This document shows, piece by piece, positions 1-7,337 of a DNA stretch of 64,000 nt. The DNA comes from Hyphomicrobium sp. GTDB taxonomy: Bacteria; Pseudomonadota; Alphaproteobacteria; Rhizobiales; Hyphomicrobiaceae. The stretch spans positions 186,001 through 250,000 of the forward strand of contig JAFWGI010000012.1 in the NCBI GenBank assembly GCA_017512425.1, given 5' to 3'. Numbering within the stretch: position 1 is the first letter of the stretch; every line of letters starts with the position of its first letter. Under the pieces are notes generated by a model. It was not told the DNA's origin. It saw only the letters and a program-made list of their open reading frames with translations, and made no database searches. Position numbers and translations under genes: made by a program.

Positions 1-54
1 AACATCATGAAAGATCGTATCAACAAGGGCCACGCCAAGCCGCGTAGTGCGTGA
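1..54 (+). CDS. ihfA: Integration host factor subunit alpha, 3' end only
   Basis: The window opens inside a reading frame whose last 17 residues are NIMKDRINKGHAKPRSA, ending in TGA at 52-54. The stretch NIMKDRIN matches the C-terminal arm of IHF alpha / HU-family proteins, which bend DNA as a heterodimer with IhfB. The following MerR-type gene and tRNA-Pro are the usual neighbours of ihfA in Rhizobiales, which supports the call despite the short fragment. The rest of the gene lies before the window. Confidence 0.8.
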   Translation, partial: NIMKDRINKGHAKPRSA

Positions 55-107
55 GCTTTTTTTGAGCTAATAGATCGTGCCTCTCATTTAGAAGGCGAGG
101 TCTCCTC

Positions 108-701
108 ATGAGCAAATCTGTCGAGGCATTCCGGACCATAGGCGAGGTCGCGGACGAGCTTGACGTGCCAAAGCACGTCCTGCGGTTTTGGGAAGGCAAG
201 TTCCCGCACATTCGTCCAATGAAGCGCGGCGGTGGCCGCCGCTATTACCGTCCTGAAGACATGGAGCTGTTGCGCGGCATTCGCCATCTGCTGCACGCAG
301 AAGGGTACACCATCAAAGGCGTCCAGAAAATTCTGCGCGAGCAGGGGATCGATCAGGTCAAGGAGGCGGCTGCCGCCGCCTCCGCCGCGCTCACTGCCGA
401 AGCGCGCAGTGCCAAGTCACGTGGCCGAGCGGCGCGCCGCGCGAACAACGGCAGTACGGCAGGCCAAGCCCAGCCGACCGCCATCGACGGCGTCGTGGCA
501 ACAAGCGCCAGCGCGAAGGACGACACGCAAAACGCAGGCCGCACGGTCCAAAGCGCACCGCGGAACGGCAACAGGCAAGACGTGATCGCAAGCGCCATCA
601 AAGAACTGGAACTCTGCATCGACATTCTGTCGGCGTCGTCGGGATCGCAACCGGCTGCGGCTGCGCGGCCCGCCGCAAAATTGCGTGCGTCGCGTTCGTG
701 A
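108..701 (+). CDS. MerR family transcriptional regulator
   Basis: This 197-residue protein has a MerR-type winged helix-turn-helix at residues 9-75. It includes [19 protein letters not shown] (helix-turn-helix) and [15 protein letters not shown] (wing). The C-terminal two thirds is Ala-, Thr- and Arg-rich and low in complexity, and I recognise no metal or ligand motif there. The ATG at 108 follows GCGAGG by about seven bases. In Rhizobiales a MerR-like gene usually sits directly after ihfA, and the spacing here (53 bases after the ihfA stop) suggests cotranscription. Its stop overlaps the GTG start of the next gene. The regulatory target is unknown. Confidence 0.88.
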   Translation: MSKSVEAFRTIGEVADELDVPKHVLRFWEGKFPHIRPMKRGGGRRYYRPEDMELLRGIRHLLHAEGYTIKGVQKILREQGIDQVKEAAAAASAALTAEARSAKSRGRAARRANNGSTAGQAQPTAIDGVVATSASAKDDTQNAGRTVQSAPRNGNRQDVIASAIKELELCIDILSASSGSQPAAAARPAAKLRASRS

Positions 702-1444
702 GTGGACCGCCTTCGCTCCTGATCTTCATCGTTGATCTCGCCGCAGCGCGTGGACTTCTCGAAGCTGACGAAGCCCAAACCCCAAGGCTCGCGGCCGACG
801 AGACCGCGCGCTTCAATCACAAGGGGTCGGCGCTCGGCGATGACGACGCGCGCGATTGGCGCGCGGCTCACATCGCCCTCCGGATCATACTGGAGCGTGA
901 GACGTCGACGGCGCTGCGCGGCGTTGCATACGACCGCGCGCCGGGCGGGCGGCCGCGCATTCCAAGGTCCCTTGGCTTAGCGCGTTCTCCGGAATTCAGC
1001 TTGGCTCATGCTGGCGCGACCGCGTTGATCGGTGTGTCGCATGACGACGTTGTCGGCGTCGATATCGAAATGCCGCGAGACATCCGCATGTCGGACGAGC
1101 GCCGCGCGCGCGTTATCAGCGCTGCAGTGCGCTTGGCGCCTGAGCTTGCACTCCCCGAGGACAGCGACGCGCGCCTGCTGCAAGCGTGGGTGCGCCTCGA
1201 AGCGATCGCGAAAGCGACGGGCCTCGGCATCGGACGCATATTGACGGAGGCGGGCGCCGTGGGCGGAAGCAAGTCCGAAAGCAGCGAGGCCGCGCCCTCG
1301 CATGGTTTTCGCGTTGCAGATCTCGCGGTCGGGCCCGACCGGTTTGCGGCAGTCGCGGCGCCACGCTTGCCGCAGAACAGCGCCATTCACACGTTTGCCA
1401 CAGACGCCGCAGCATTGACCGCGTTCAAAACAAAGCGCGCCTGA
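698..1444 (+). CDS. 4'-phosphopantetheinyl transferase superfamily protein (Sfp-like)
   Basis: The 248-residue product looks like an Sfp-type phosphopantetheinyl transferase, which loads the 4'-phosphopantetheine arm of CoA onto carrier proteins. Visible motifs are FSLAHAG at 100-106 (family motif FSLSHT), VGVDIEMP with the metal-binding acids D122 and E124, and W164[11 protein letters not shown] (family motif WxxKEAxxKAxG). The Lys normally before the Glu of the last motif is Leu here, so activity is not certain. Translation starts at GTG 698, overlapping the merR stop by three bases, which suggests coupling. A separate AcpS at 24610 probably serves fatty-acid ACP, so this enzyme would act on another carrier protein. 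That carrier is not in the window. Confidence 0.8.
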   Translation: MSGPPSLLIFIVDLAAARGLLEADEAQTPRLAADETARFNHKGSALGDDDARDWRAAHIALRIILERETSTALRGVAYDRAPGGRPRIPRSLGLARSPEFSLAHAGATALIGVSHDDVVGVDIEMPRDIRMSDERRARVISAAVRLAPELALPEDSDARLLQAWVRLEAIAKATGLGIGRILTEAGAVGGSKSESSEAAPSHGFRVADLAVGPDRFAAVAAPRLPQNSAIHTFATDAAALTAFKTKRA

Positions 1445-1501
1445 ATTAACTGCAGCAATGGCCGTTGACCTTAGTCGCTTGCCGCGGCACAAGGGGCGCT
1501 T

Positions 1502-1578
1502 CGGAGCGTAGCGCAGCCTGGTAGCGCACCAGTCTGGGGGACTGGGGGTCGCAGGTTCAAATCCTGTCGCTCCGACCA
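1502..1578 (+). tRNA. tRNA-Pro (anticodon GGG)
   Basis: A 77-base cloverleaf is readable. The acceptor stem is CGGAGCG (1502-1508) paired with CGCTCCG (1568-1574), then discriminator A and an encoded CCA (1576-1578). The anticodon stem CCAGT/ACTGG encloses the 7-base loop CTGGGGG, giving anticodon GGG. The T arm carries GGTTCAAATCC. It lies where tRNA-Pro is expected after ihfA-merR in Rhizobiales. Confidence 0.97.
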
Positions 1579-1679
1579 ATATTTCCCGCCCGTTTACCAG
1601 AACCGTTGCCACCCGGCGCTGGCGCAGACGTATCGTGCAACAGTAGCGTCCTTGGTTTGCGTTTTTAAAGGAGCCCTGT

Positions 1680-2816
1680 TTGCAGACGTCCGATACGCGG
1701 AAACGCATTCTGTGCCTCGTTGGCACGCGCCCCGAATGCATCAAGATGGCGCCGGTCATCAAAGCCTTGAAGCAAACGGATTGGGCGGACGCTGTCGTCA
1801 TATCGACTGGCCAGCACCGCGAGCTCGTCAGCCAAATTCTCGGCATGTTCGACATCGCGATCGATCACGATCTCGACGTCATGCAGCCCGATCAAAGTCT
1901 CGCAGGCCTTAGCAGCCGGATATTCGTCAAGCTCGATCCGCTGCTCGTTGACAGCAAGTACGACCTGATGCTCGTGCAGGGCGACACGACGTCGGTGATG
2001 GTCGCAGCGCTTGCCGCGTTCTACCGGCAAATCCCGGTCGGCCATGTCGAGGCGGGGCTCAGAACGCACGATTTGATGCGGCCGTTTCCGGAGGAACTCA
2101 ATCGCCGCGTCGCAGGATTGGTGAGTTGCCTGCATTTCGCGCCGACGCTGTCGTCGAGCAACAATCTGCTGCGCGAACACGTCGATCCATCGACCGTTCA
2201 CATCACTGGCAATACGGTCATCGATGCCCTGCTCGACGTTGCGGCGCGCGATTTGCCGTGCGCCTATCCGACGTCGCCCGATCGCAAACTGATCCTCGTC
2301 ACCGCGCATCGCCGCGAGAATTTTGGCGCGCCGCTGCTTGAAATTTGCGGTGCCATCCGCGATCTGCACGATCGCCATTCCGAACTCGAATTCGTTTATC
2401 CCGTGCATCCTAATCCGAACGTGCGCGAGCCGGTTTACGCCGAACTTGGAAGCCTTCAGCGTGTGCATCTCGTGCCGCCGGCCGACTACGAAGTTCTGGT
2501 TGCCATGATTCGCAATGCCTTCATCGTGTTGACCGATAGCGGCGGCATTCAGGAGGAGGCGCCCGCGCTTGGCAAGCCGGTGCTCGTGCTGCGCGACGAA
2601 ACCGAACGGCCGGAGGCTGTCGATGCCGGCGTCGCGCGCTTGATCGGTCCGCACCGCGACCGGATCGTCGCCGCAATCGAGCAACTGATGACGGATGACG
2701 CTGAATACGCGCGTATGGCACGCGGCGGGTCGCCATACGGAGACGGACAGGCCGCCGCCAGGATCGTGGAAATCTGCCACGCATATCTGTACAAGCACGA
2801 CGGCGCGCCAGTTTAG
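1680..2816 (+). CDS. wecB: UDP-N-acetylglucosamine 2-epimerase (non-hydrolysing)
   Basis: A 378-residue protein, the usual length for the non-hydrolysing epimerase that interconverts UDP-GlcNAc and UDP-ManNAc for surface polysaccharides. Family landmarks are VGTRPECIKMAPVI at the N-terminus, QGDTTSVMVAAL, GHVEAGLRTHD near residue 122, ITGNTVIDALL, HRREN near residue 210, and the uridine-binding segment LTDSGGIQEEAPALGKPVL. A TTG start at 1680 is chosen because AAAGGAG (1668-1674) sits just upstream and the normal N-terminus begins there. It is the first gene of a cassette with the downstream SDR-glycosyltransferase fusion and phosphoglycosyl transferase, and it begins about 100 bases after tRNA-Pro. 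Confidence 0.93.
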   Translation: MQTSDTRKRILCLVGTRPECIKMAPVIKALKQTDWADAVVISTGQHRELVSQILGMFDIAIDHDLDVMQPDQSLAGLSSRIFVKLDPLLVDSKYDLMLVQGDTTSVMVAALAAFYRQIPVGHVEAGLRTHDLMRPFPEELNRRVAGLVSCLHFAPTLSSSNNLLREHVDPSTVHITGNTVIDALLDVAARDLPCAYPTSPDRKLILVTAHRRENFGAPLLEICGAIRDLHDRHSELEFVYPVHPNPNVREPVYAELGSLQRVHLVPPADYEVLVAMIRNAFIVLTDSGGIQEEAPALGKPVLVLRDETERPEAVDAGVARLIGPHRDRIVAAIEQLMTDDAEYARMARGGSPYGDGQAAARIVEICHAYLYKHDGAPV

Positions 2817-2899
2817 ACGATCACGCGTCCGCTTGGCGGCGGTCACATTTGCTGCTCAAAGCACTGCAGTGAAAGGCGACAAGCTCACGTGGTGGGATC

Positions 2900-4948
2900 G
2901 TGAAAATCTTCGTCACAGGCGCGACGGGCTTTGTTGGCGCGGCGTGCGCCGATGCGCTGGCGCGCGACGGGCACGTTGTCGTCTGCGGCACGCGCAGACG
3001 CGTCGTGGATGGCGCGCCGCAACGGGCGTGGGCCGTGCATGGCGATTTGGCGTCGGACATCGATTGGCGCGATCATCTCACGGGGTGCGATGGTGTTTTG
3101 CATTGCGCGGGTTTGGCGAGTGTCGCCGATGATGTCAGCAATGAAGACGTTGACGCGATCAATGTCGAGGCGACGGCGCGCTTGGCAGAGGCCGCGGCCG
3201 ACGCCGGTATCAAACGCTTTGTGTACATAAGCTCCGCTCTTGCAGCCACGGCCGATGACGGCAATCGGTATGCTACCTCCAAGCGTGCGGCCGAGAAGCA
3301 GATCGGCGAAATCGCCGGGCGCCGCGGAATGGACTGGGTGATTTTGCGCCCGCCAATGATCTACGGCGCGGGGAATTCAGGCAACTTTGCGCGGCTGGTG
3401 CACAGGATCGAAAACGGCTGGCCACTGCCGCTCGCGTGCGCAACGGCACCGAAATCGTTCGTGGCGATCGATAACCTTGCGTCGGCCGTCGCGCGCGTTT
3501 TTGAGAACCCGCACGCGCGCAATCGAACGTTCTTCGTTGCTGACGACGAGCAGACGTCGACGGCCGCGCTCGTCCGCGACATTGCTGGCACGCTTGGCCA
3601 GCCTGTGCGGCTCTTGCCGGTGCCGGCGTCCGTCATGCAGCGTCTCGGGCGCGTTACGGGCAAAGCACGCGAAATAAAAAGTCTTTTCGATCCCGCAGTT
3701 GTCGACACAGCCGACATTCGCAAGGTGCTGTCCTGGTCGCCGCCGGTGGCGCAGGGTGACGCAATCCGTGATGCGGTCCTTGGAATGGTGCACCAAAATC
3801 CGCAACGCCGGAAAATCGCGTTTGTCGTGACTGAAGACTGGTTCATGTGCTCGCATTTTCTGCCGTTGATCCGAGAAGCGAGGGTACTCGATCTTGACGT
3901 CATCGTTATCACGCGCGTCCGCCAGCATGCAGCGGTGCTGCAAGCTGAAGGTGTGCGCGTCATCGCGATCAACGCGCGCCGGTCGAGCGCGAATCCGTTG
4001 GCACTTGTATTCGGTGTCGGGCAGCTGCGTGCCATACTTCGCCGTGAAAATCCGGACATTGTGCACGCCATCGCGCTGCGCATGGTGATCGCGGGCGGCC
4101 TCGCCGCGCGGTTTGCAGGCGTCCGAAACGTCGTCCTTGCGCCGACGGGCCTCGGACATCTTTGGTCAAGTCGCGGTTGGCCACAACGGATTGCGCGCGC
4201 CATGATCCGGTTCGTCACGCGGCATGTTCTGCGGCGCCCGGGTACGGTCTTCGTCTTCGAAAATCGCGACGATCCAGCCGACCTTGGCCTGGACGCAGCC
4301 GGACACGACATCGTCGTCGTTGCCGGTGCGGGTGTCGATTCCGAGATTTTCCAGCCGTCACTGGCGCCGCCGGCGCCGCCGCTCAAAATCGCGGTCGTAT
4401 CGCGTATGACGCGCGCCAAAGGCGTTCTCGACAGTGTTGCCGCTGTTCGAGCCGCACGCGCGGGGGGGGCTGATGTCGAACTGCATCTCTTCGGGGCCGT
4501 CGATACCGATAACCTCGGCGCGCTATCTGAAAGCGAACTGCGGGCGTTGAGCGCAGAAGGCGGGATCACATGGCATGGCGTGTCAAACGACGTTCCATCC
4601 GTATGGCGCGCGCACCATACCGCCATGTTGCTGACGAGTTATCGCGAAGGCATTCCGCGCACGCTGATTGAGGCAGCTGCGTGCGGACGCCCATCAATCG
4701 CGACGGACGTGATCGGTTGCCGCGAAATCGTACGCGATGGCGTCGATGGATTTCTGGTGCCACCCGGCGATGTGCTGGCGGCGGCGGATGCCATCATAGC
4801 TCTTGCCGGCGACGCGCGGAGACGCGAGGCTTTCGGGCAGGCGGCGCGCGCGCATTTTCTCGATGTATTTACCGAAGCAGCGATCCGCCAGCGTTTTGCC
4901 GATGTCTATCGGCGTATGCTCAATCGAGAACCGGGTTCGGGCGAATGA
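2900..4948 (+). CDS. Fused NAD-dependent sugar epimerase/reductase (SDR) and GT4 glycosyltransferase
   Basis: One 682-residue frame carries two enzymes. Residues 1-295 are an extended SDR with the NAD-binding motif TGATGFVG (6-13), Ser111/112 and the catalytic Y124-ATS-K128. The later segments LRPPMIYGAG and VAIDNLASAV resemble WbpV-type nucleotide-sugar 4-keto reductases. Residues from about 305 to 675 are a GT-B fold glycosyltransferase of family GT4, with the E-x7-E motif EGIPRTLIE near 583-591. The junction (about 296-304) has no stop and no internal start signal that I can see. The GTG at 2900 gives the standard SDR N-terminus MKIFVTGATG. The TGA overlaps the ATG of the phosphoglycosyl transferase. 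A plausible role is reducing a UDP-4-keto-HexNAc and adding a sugar to the lipid carrier, but the substrate is inferred only. Confidence 0.88.
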   Translation: MKIFVTGATGFVGAACADALARDGHVVVCGTRRRVVDGAPQRAWAVHGDLASDIDWRDHLTGCDGVLHCAGLASVADDVSNEDVDAINVEATARLAEAAADAGIKRFVYISSALAATADDGNRYATSKRAAEKQIGEIAGRRGMDWVILRPPMIYGAGNSGNFARLVHRIENGWPLPLACATAPKSFVAIDNLASAVARVFENPHARNRTFFVADDEQTSTAALVRDIAGTLGQPVRLLPVPASVMQRLGRVTGKAREIKSLFDPAVVDTADIRKVLSWSPPVAQGDAIRDAVLGMVHQNPQRRKIAFVVTEDWFMCSHFLPLIREARVLDLDVIVITRVRQHAAVLQAEGVRVIAINARRSSANPLALVFGVGQLRAILRRENPDIVHAIALRMVIAGGLAARFAGVRNVVLAPTGLGHLWSSRGWPQRIARAMIRFVTRHVLRRPGTVFVFENRDDPADLGLDAAGHDIVVVAGAGVDSEIFQPSLAPPAPPLKIAVVSRMTRAKGVLDSVAAVRAARAGGADVELHLFGAVDTDNLGALSESELRALSAEGGITWHGVSNDVPSVWRAHHTAMLLTSYREGIPRTLIEAAACGRPSIATDVIGCREIVRDGVDGFLVPPGDVLAAADAIIALAGDARRREAFGQAARAHFLDVFTEAAIRQRFADVYRRMLNREPGSGE

Positions 4949-5484
4949 AGCGTATCATCGACATCACCGCGAGTGCGGCCGGGCTGCTGCTGCTGGCTCC
5001 GGTTGTCGTTCTGGCGATGATCGCCGTACGTCTCGAGACACCGGGTGCTGCGCTCTTCCGCCAGACGCGGCTCGGGCGTGGCCAGCAATCCTTCACGCTC
5101 TACAAAATCCGATCCATGCATACGGGCGTCAAGAACGAGGCGACCCACATGATGCCTGCGTCGGCGACGACGCGCGTCGGCGCTGTTCTGCGCGCCACGA
5201 AAATCGACGAGATCCCGCAATTGTTGAACGTGATCATGGGGCATATGAGCCTTGTCGGTCCGCGGCCGTGTCTGCCGTCGCAATTGGCGTTGATCTCCGC
5301 GCGCGACCGTCGTGGCGTCTTTGACGTTCGCCCGGGTATCACTGGACTGGCGCAGGTGCGCGGTATCGACATGTCCGACCCGGAACGGCTTGCGGCTGTC
5401 GACCAGGAATACGTTGAAAGTGCCTCGATGACTGGCGACCTGAAGCTCATTGCAGCGACAATATTTAAGCCTGCCCTGCAGTAA
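4945..5484 (+). CDS. Small monotopic phosphoglycosyl transferase (undecaprenyl-phosphate sugar-1-phosphate transferase)
   Basis: The 179-residue protein has the PglC/WcaJ catalytic core: an N-terminal re-entrant membrane helix (about 1-28), the segment [24 protein letters not shown], the Asp-Glu catalytic dyad in [13 protein letters not shown], and [12 protein letters not shown]. Such enzymes transfer a sugar-1-phosphate from a UDP-sugar to undecaprenyl phosphate at the inner membrane, starting polysaccharide assembly. The ATG at 4945 overlaps the previous stop (ATGA) and gives the usual compact form; upstream in-frame codons overlap the preceding gene and look unlike protein. With the upstream epimerase and SDR-GT4 it makes a three-gene set that could make and prime a modified HexNAc. 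The specific sugar is unknown. Confidence 0.92.
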   Translation: MKRIIDITASAAGLLLLAPVVVLAMIAVRLETPGAALFRQTRLGRGQQSFTLYKIRSMHTGVKNEATHMMPASATTRVGAVLRATKIDEIPQLLNVIMGHMSLVGPRPCLPSQLALISARDRRGVFDVRPGITGLAQVRGIDMSDPERLAAVDQEYVESASMTGDLKLIAATIFKPALQ

Positions 5485-5598
5485 TCGCGGACCGGTTAAC
5501 ATACGCAACTCGGTCGCTGCAATCGCCGCATAGGAGAGCGCGAGGCGTTCTGGCATGATCGGCGACGCAATCTTGAGATGCACGCAACGTAGAACCCA

Positions 5599-7041
5599 AT
5601 GTCCGAGACGAACGAGCCGCGCACACCGCAGACAACGCGTCCGAGCCGCATGGACGCGCTCGCGACGTTGCCCATTTTCTTCAAGCTGAAGGGGCAACGT
5701 GCGGTGCTCGCAGGCGGTACCGAACCGGCGTTGTGGAAGGCCGAACTTCTCGCTGCGGCGGGCGCGCATGTCGACGTCTACGCCGGGCAGTTCGCCGAAG
5801 GTTTCGCGCACCTTGCGGCGCATCCGCCCGCTGGATCGATCACGCTCCACACGCGCGCATGGACGCCGGACGACGTTAAAGGCGCGGCCATCGCCATCGG
5901 CGCGATACCCGACGACGCTGAAGCGTCGGCCTTCGTTGCGGCCGCCAACACCGCAGGCGCGCCCGTCAATGTCATCGACAGGCCTGAGTTCTGCGCCTTC
6001 CAGTTCGGCGCGATCGTCAACCGTTCGCCGCTCGTCGTGTCGATCTCGACAGATGGGGCGGCGCCTGTTTTCGGGCAGGCAATCCGTTCGCGGTTGGAAG
6101 CGCTTCTGCCGCAAGGGTTCAAACTTTGGGCCGAAGCAGCGAAGCTCTGGCGCCGCGAAGGCAATCGCCTCGGCGCCGATATGCAGGCGCGACGCCGTTT
6201 CTGGGAAGCGTTCACTGAACGCGCCATGCGCGATGCCGGCCGCGCTCCGACATCTGAAGATCTCGAACAGCTGATCCGCGACGTCGATCAATCGCGTCCG
6301 CGTGCGACGACGACCGGCTTCGTATCGCTTGTCGGCGCCGGTCCGGGCGATCCGGAGCTTTTGACGCTGCGCGCCGTTCGCGCGCTGCGCGCCGCCGACG
6401 TCGTGCTCTACGATGACCTTGTCACTGAACCGGTGCTCGAATTTGCCCGCCGCGAGGCCGAGCGGTTGCTGGTCGGCAAAACCGGATACGGGCCCGCGTG
6501 CAAGCAGACCGAGATCAACGCCCTCATGGTCAAGCTTGCCAATCAGGGCAAGCGCGTTGTCCGTCTGAAGTCCGGCGAACCGATGATCTTTGGCCGCGGC
6601 GGGGAGGAGATCACTGAATTGCAGTCGGCCGGTATCGCTTTCGAGGTCATTCCCGGAATTTCGGCGGTCCAGGCGGCGGCCGCGCGCTTGCAGGTCTCGT
6701 TGACGCATCGCGACTTCGCCAAGCGGCTACAACTCGTCACCGGACATTCGCGGGATGGTAAATTGCCGGCCAATCTCGATTGGCACGCGCTTGTCGATCC
6801 GGCTGCGACGACGGCCGTCTACATGGCCATGCGCACGTTGGCCGAACTCAGGGACAAATTGATCAGCACCGGCCTGTCGCCTGCAACACCGGCGTTTGCG
6901 ATGATTAACGTCAGCCGCGCGGGAGAGCAGATCATCGCAAGTACGATCGCCGACCTGCCGGATGCGATCGCCGCTGCAAACGTCAACGGCCCTTGCCTCG
7001 TGCTCTTCGGGGAAGCGCTGCGCGGCGCCGGACGCGGTTAA
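5599..7041 (+). CDS. cysG: Siroheme synthase (precorrin-2 dehydrogenase / uroporphyrinogen-III C-methyltransferase)
   Basis: A 480-residue CysG-type fusion. Residues 18-225 are the NAD-dependent precorrin-2 dehydrogenase/ferrochelatase half, including LPIFFKLKGQRAVLAGG and SISTDGAAPVFGQAIR. Residues 235-475 are the SAM-dependent uroporphyrinogen-III methyltransferase half, with LVGAGPGDPELLTLRA, VVLYDDLV, LKSGEPMIFGRGGEE and IPGISA. The usual GGDP of the methyltransferase reads SGEP here, with Glu for Asp. The product siroheme serves sulfite and nitrite reductases. The frequent partners DUF2849 and cysI are not next to it; what follows is an unrelated envelope cassette. ATG 5599 was taken; a second ATG at 5650 would trim 17 unconserved residues. 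Confidence 0.94.
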   Translation: MSETNEPRTPQTTRPSRMDALATLPIFFKLKGQRAVLAGGTEPALWKAELLAAAGAHVDVYAGQFAEGFAHLAAHPPAGSITLHTRAWTPDDVKGAAIAIGAIPDDAEASAFVAAANTAGAPVNVIDRPEFCAFQFGAIVNRSPLVVSISTDGAAPVFGQAIRSRLEALLPQGFKLWAEAAKLWRREGNRLGADMQARRRFWEAFTERAMRDAGRAPTSEDLEQLIRDVDQSRPRATTTGFVSLVGAGPGDPELLTLRAVRALRAADVVLYDDLVTEPVLEFARREAERLLVGKTGYGPACKQTEINALMVKLANQGKRVVRLKSGEPMIFGRGGEEITELQSAGIAFEVIPGISAVQAAAARLQVSLTHRDFAKRLQLVTGHSRDGKLPANLDWHALVDPAATTAVYMAMRTLAELRDKLISTGLSPATPAFAMINVSRAGEQIIASTIADLPDAIAAANVNGPCLVLFGEALRGAGRG

Positions 7042-7184
7042 ACATGTTCGCGCTTGGCCGGCGTTTCGCCGATCCGAGCGAAACACCTTTGCGGCGCATC
7101 GCGGCCACACTCGCAGCCAAAACAATTCCCAAAAAATATGCCTCTATCAACCAATTAGCCCACCCGGGCTAGTGTGCCCTCAGC

Positions 7185-7213
7185 TTGGAATGGCTGGAGC
7201 CATTGTTTATAGT
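7185..7213 (+). promoter_or_regulatory. Candidate sigma-70 promoter with an overlapping palindrome
   Basis: TTGGAA (7185-7190) and TATAGT (7208-7213) are separated by 17 bases, a good -35/-10 match upstream of the OmpA/BON gene. The spacer holds the inverted repeat AATGGCT-GG-AGCCATT (7189-7204), which overlaps the -35 and could be an operator. A small hairpin TAGCCC-ACCC-GGGCTA (7156-7171) precedes it and may end cysG transcription. Nothing else is evident in 7042-7337. Confidence 0.5.
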
Positions 7214-7337
7214 GGCCGCAGGGGGTTCTCGCGGTCCGGACCGTCAGAGCCAAGCATGTGCGCGTTTGATCGGGCCGGCCTCATGTTGAGGCGTGGCCCG
7301 CAGGCGCGGAGTGGACGTTTGGGGAGCGGCAGCGCGT

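Noticed and set aside
1540..1578. tRNA-Pro 3' end as an attachment site with a downstream copy
   Set aside because: I scanned downstream to the end of the polysaccharide cassette and found no repeat of the tRNA end and no integrase.
977..1855. Minus-strand frame containing GATGFEPATPSPPDW
   Set aside because: This well-known spurious protein arises from reading the reverse strand of tRNA genes; here it covers tRNA-Pro and the Sfp-like gene.
1665..2846. Long minus-strand frame opposite wecB
   Set aside because: It mirrors a clearly homologous gene, has no ribosome site and shows the His/Asp/Arg-rich make-up of an antisense shadow in GC-rich DNA.
4906..6708. 600-codon minus-strand frame opposite the phosphoglycosyl transferase and cysG
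   Set aside because: Both plus-strand genes are firmly identified, and the minus frame carries no recognisable domain.
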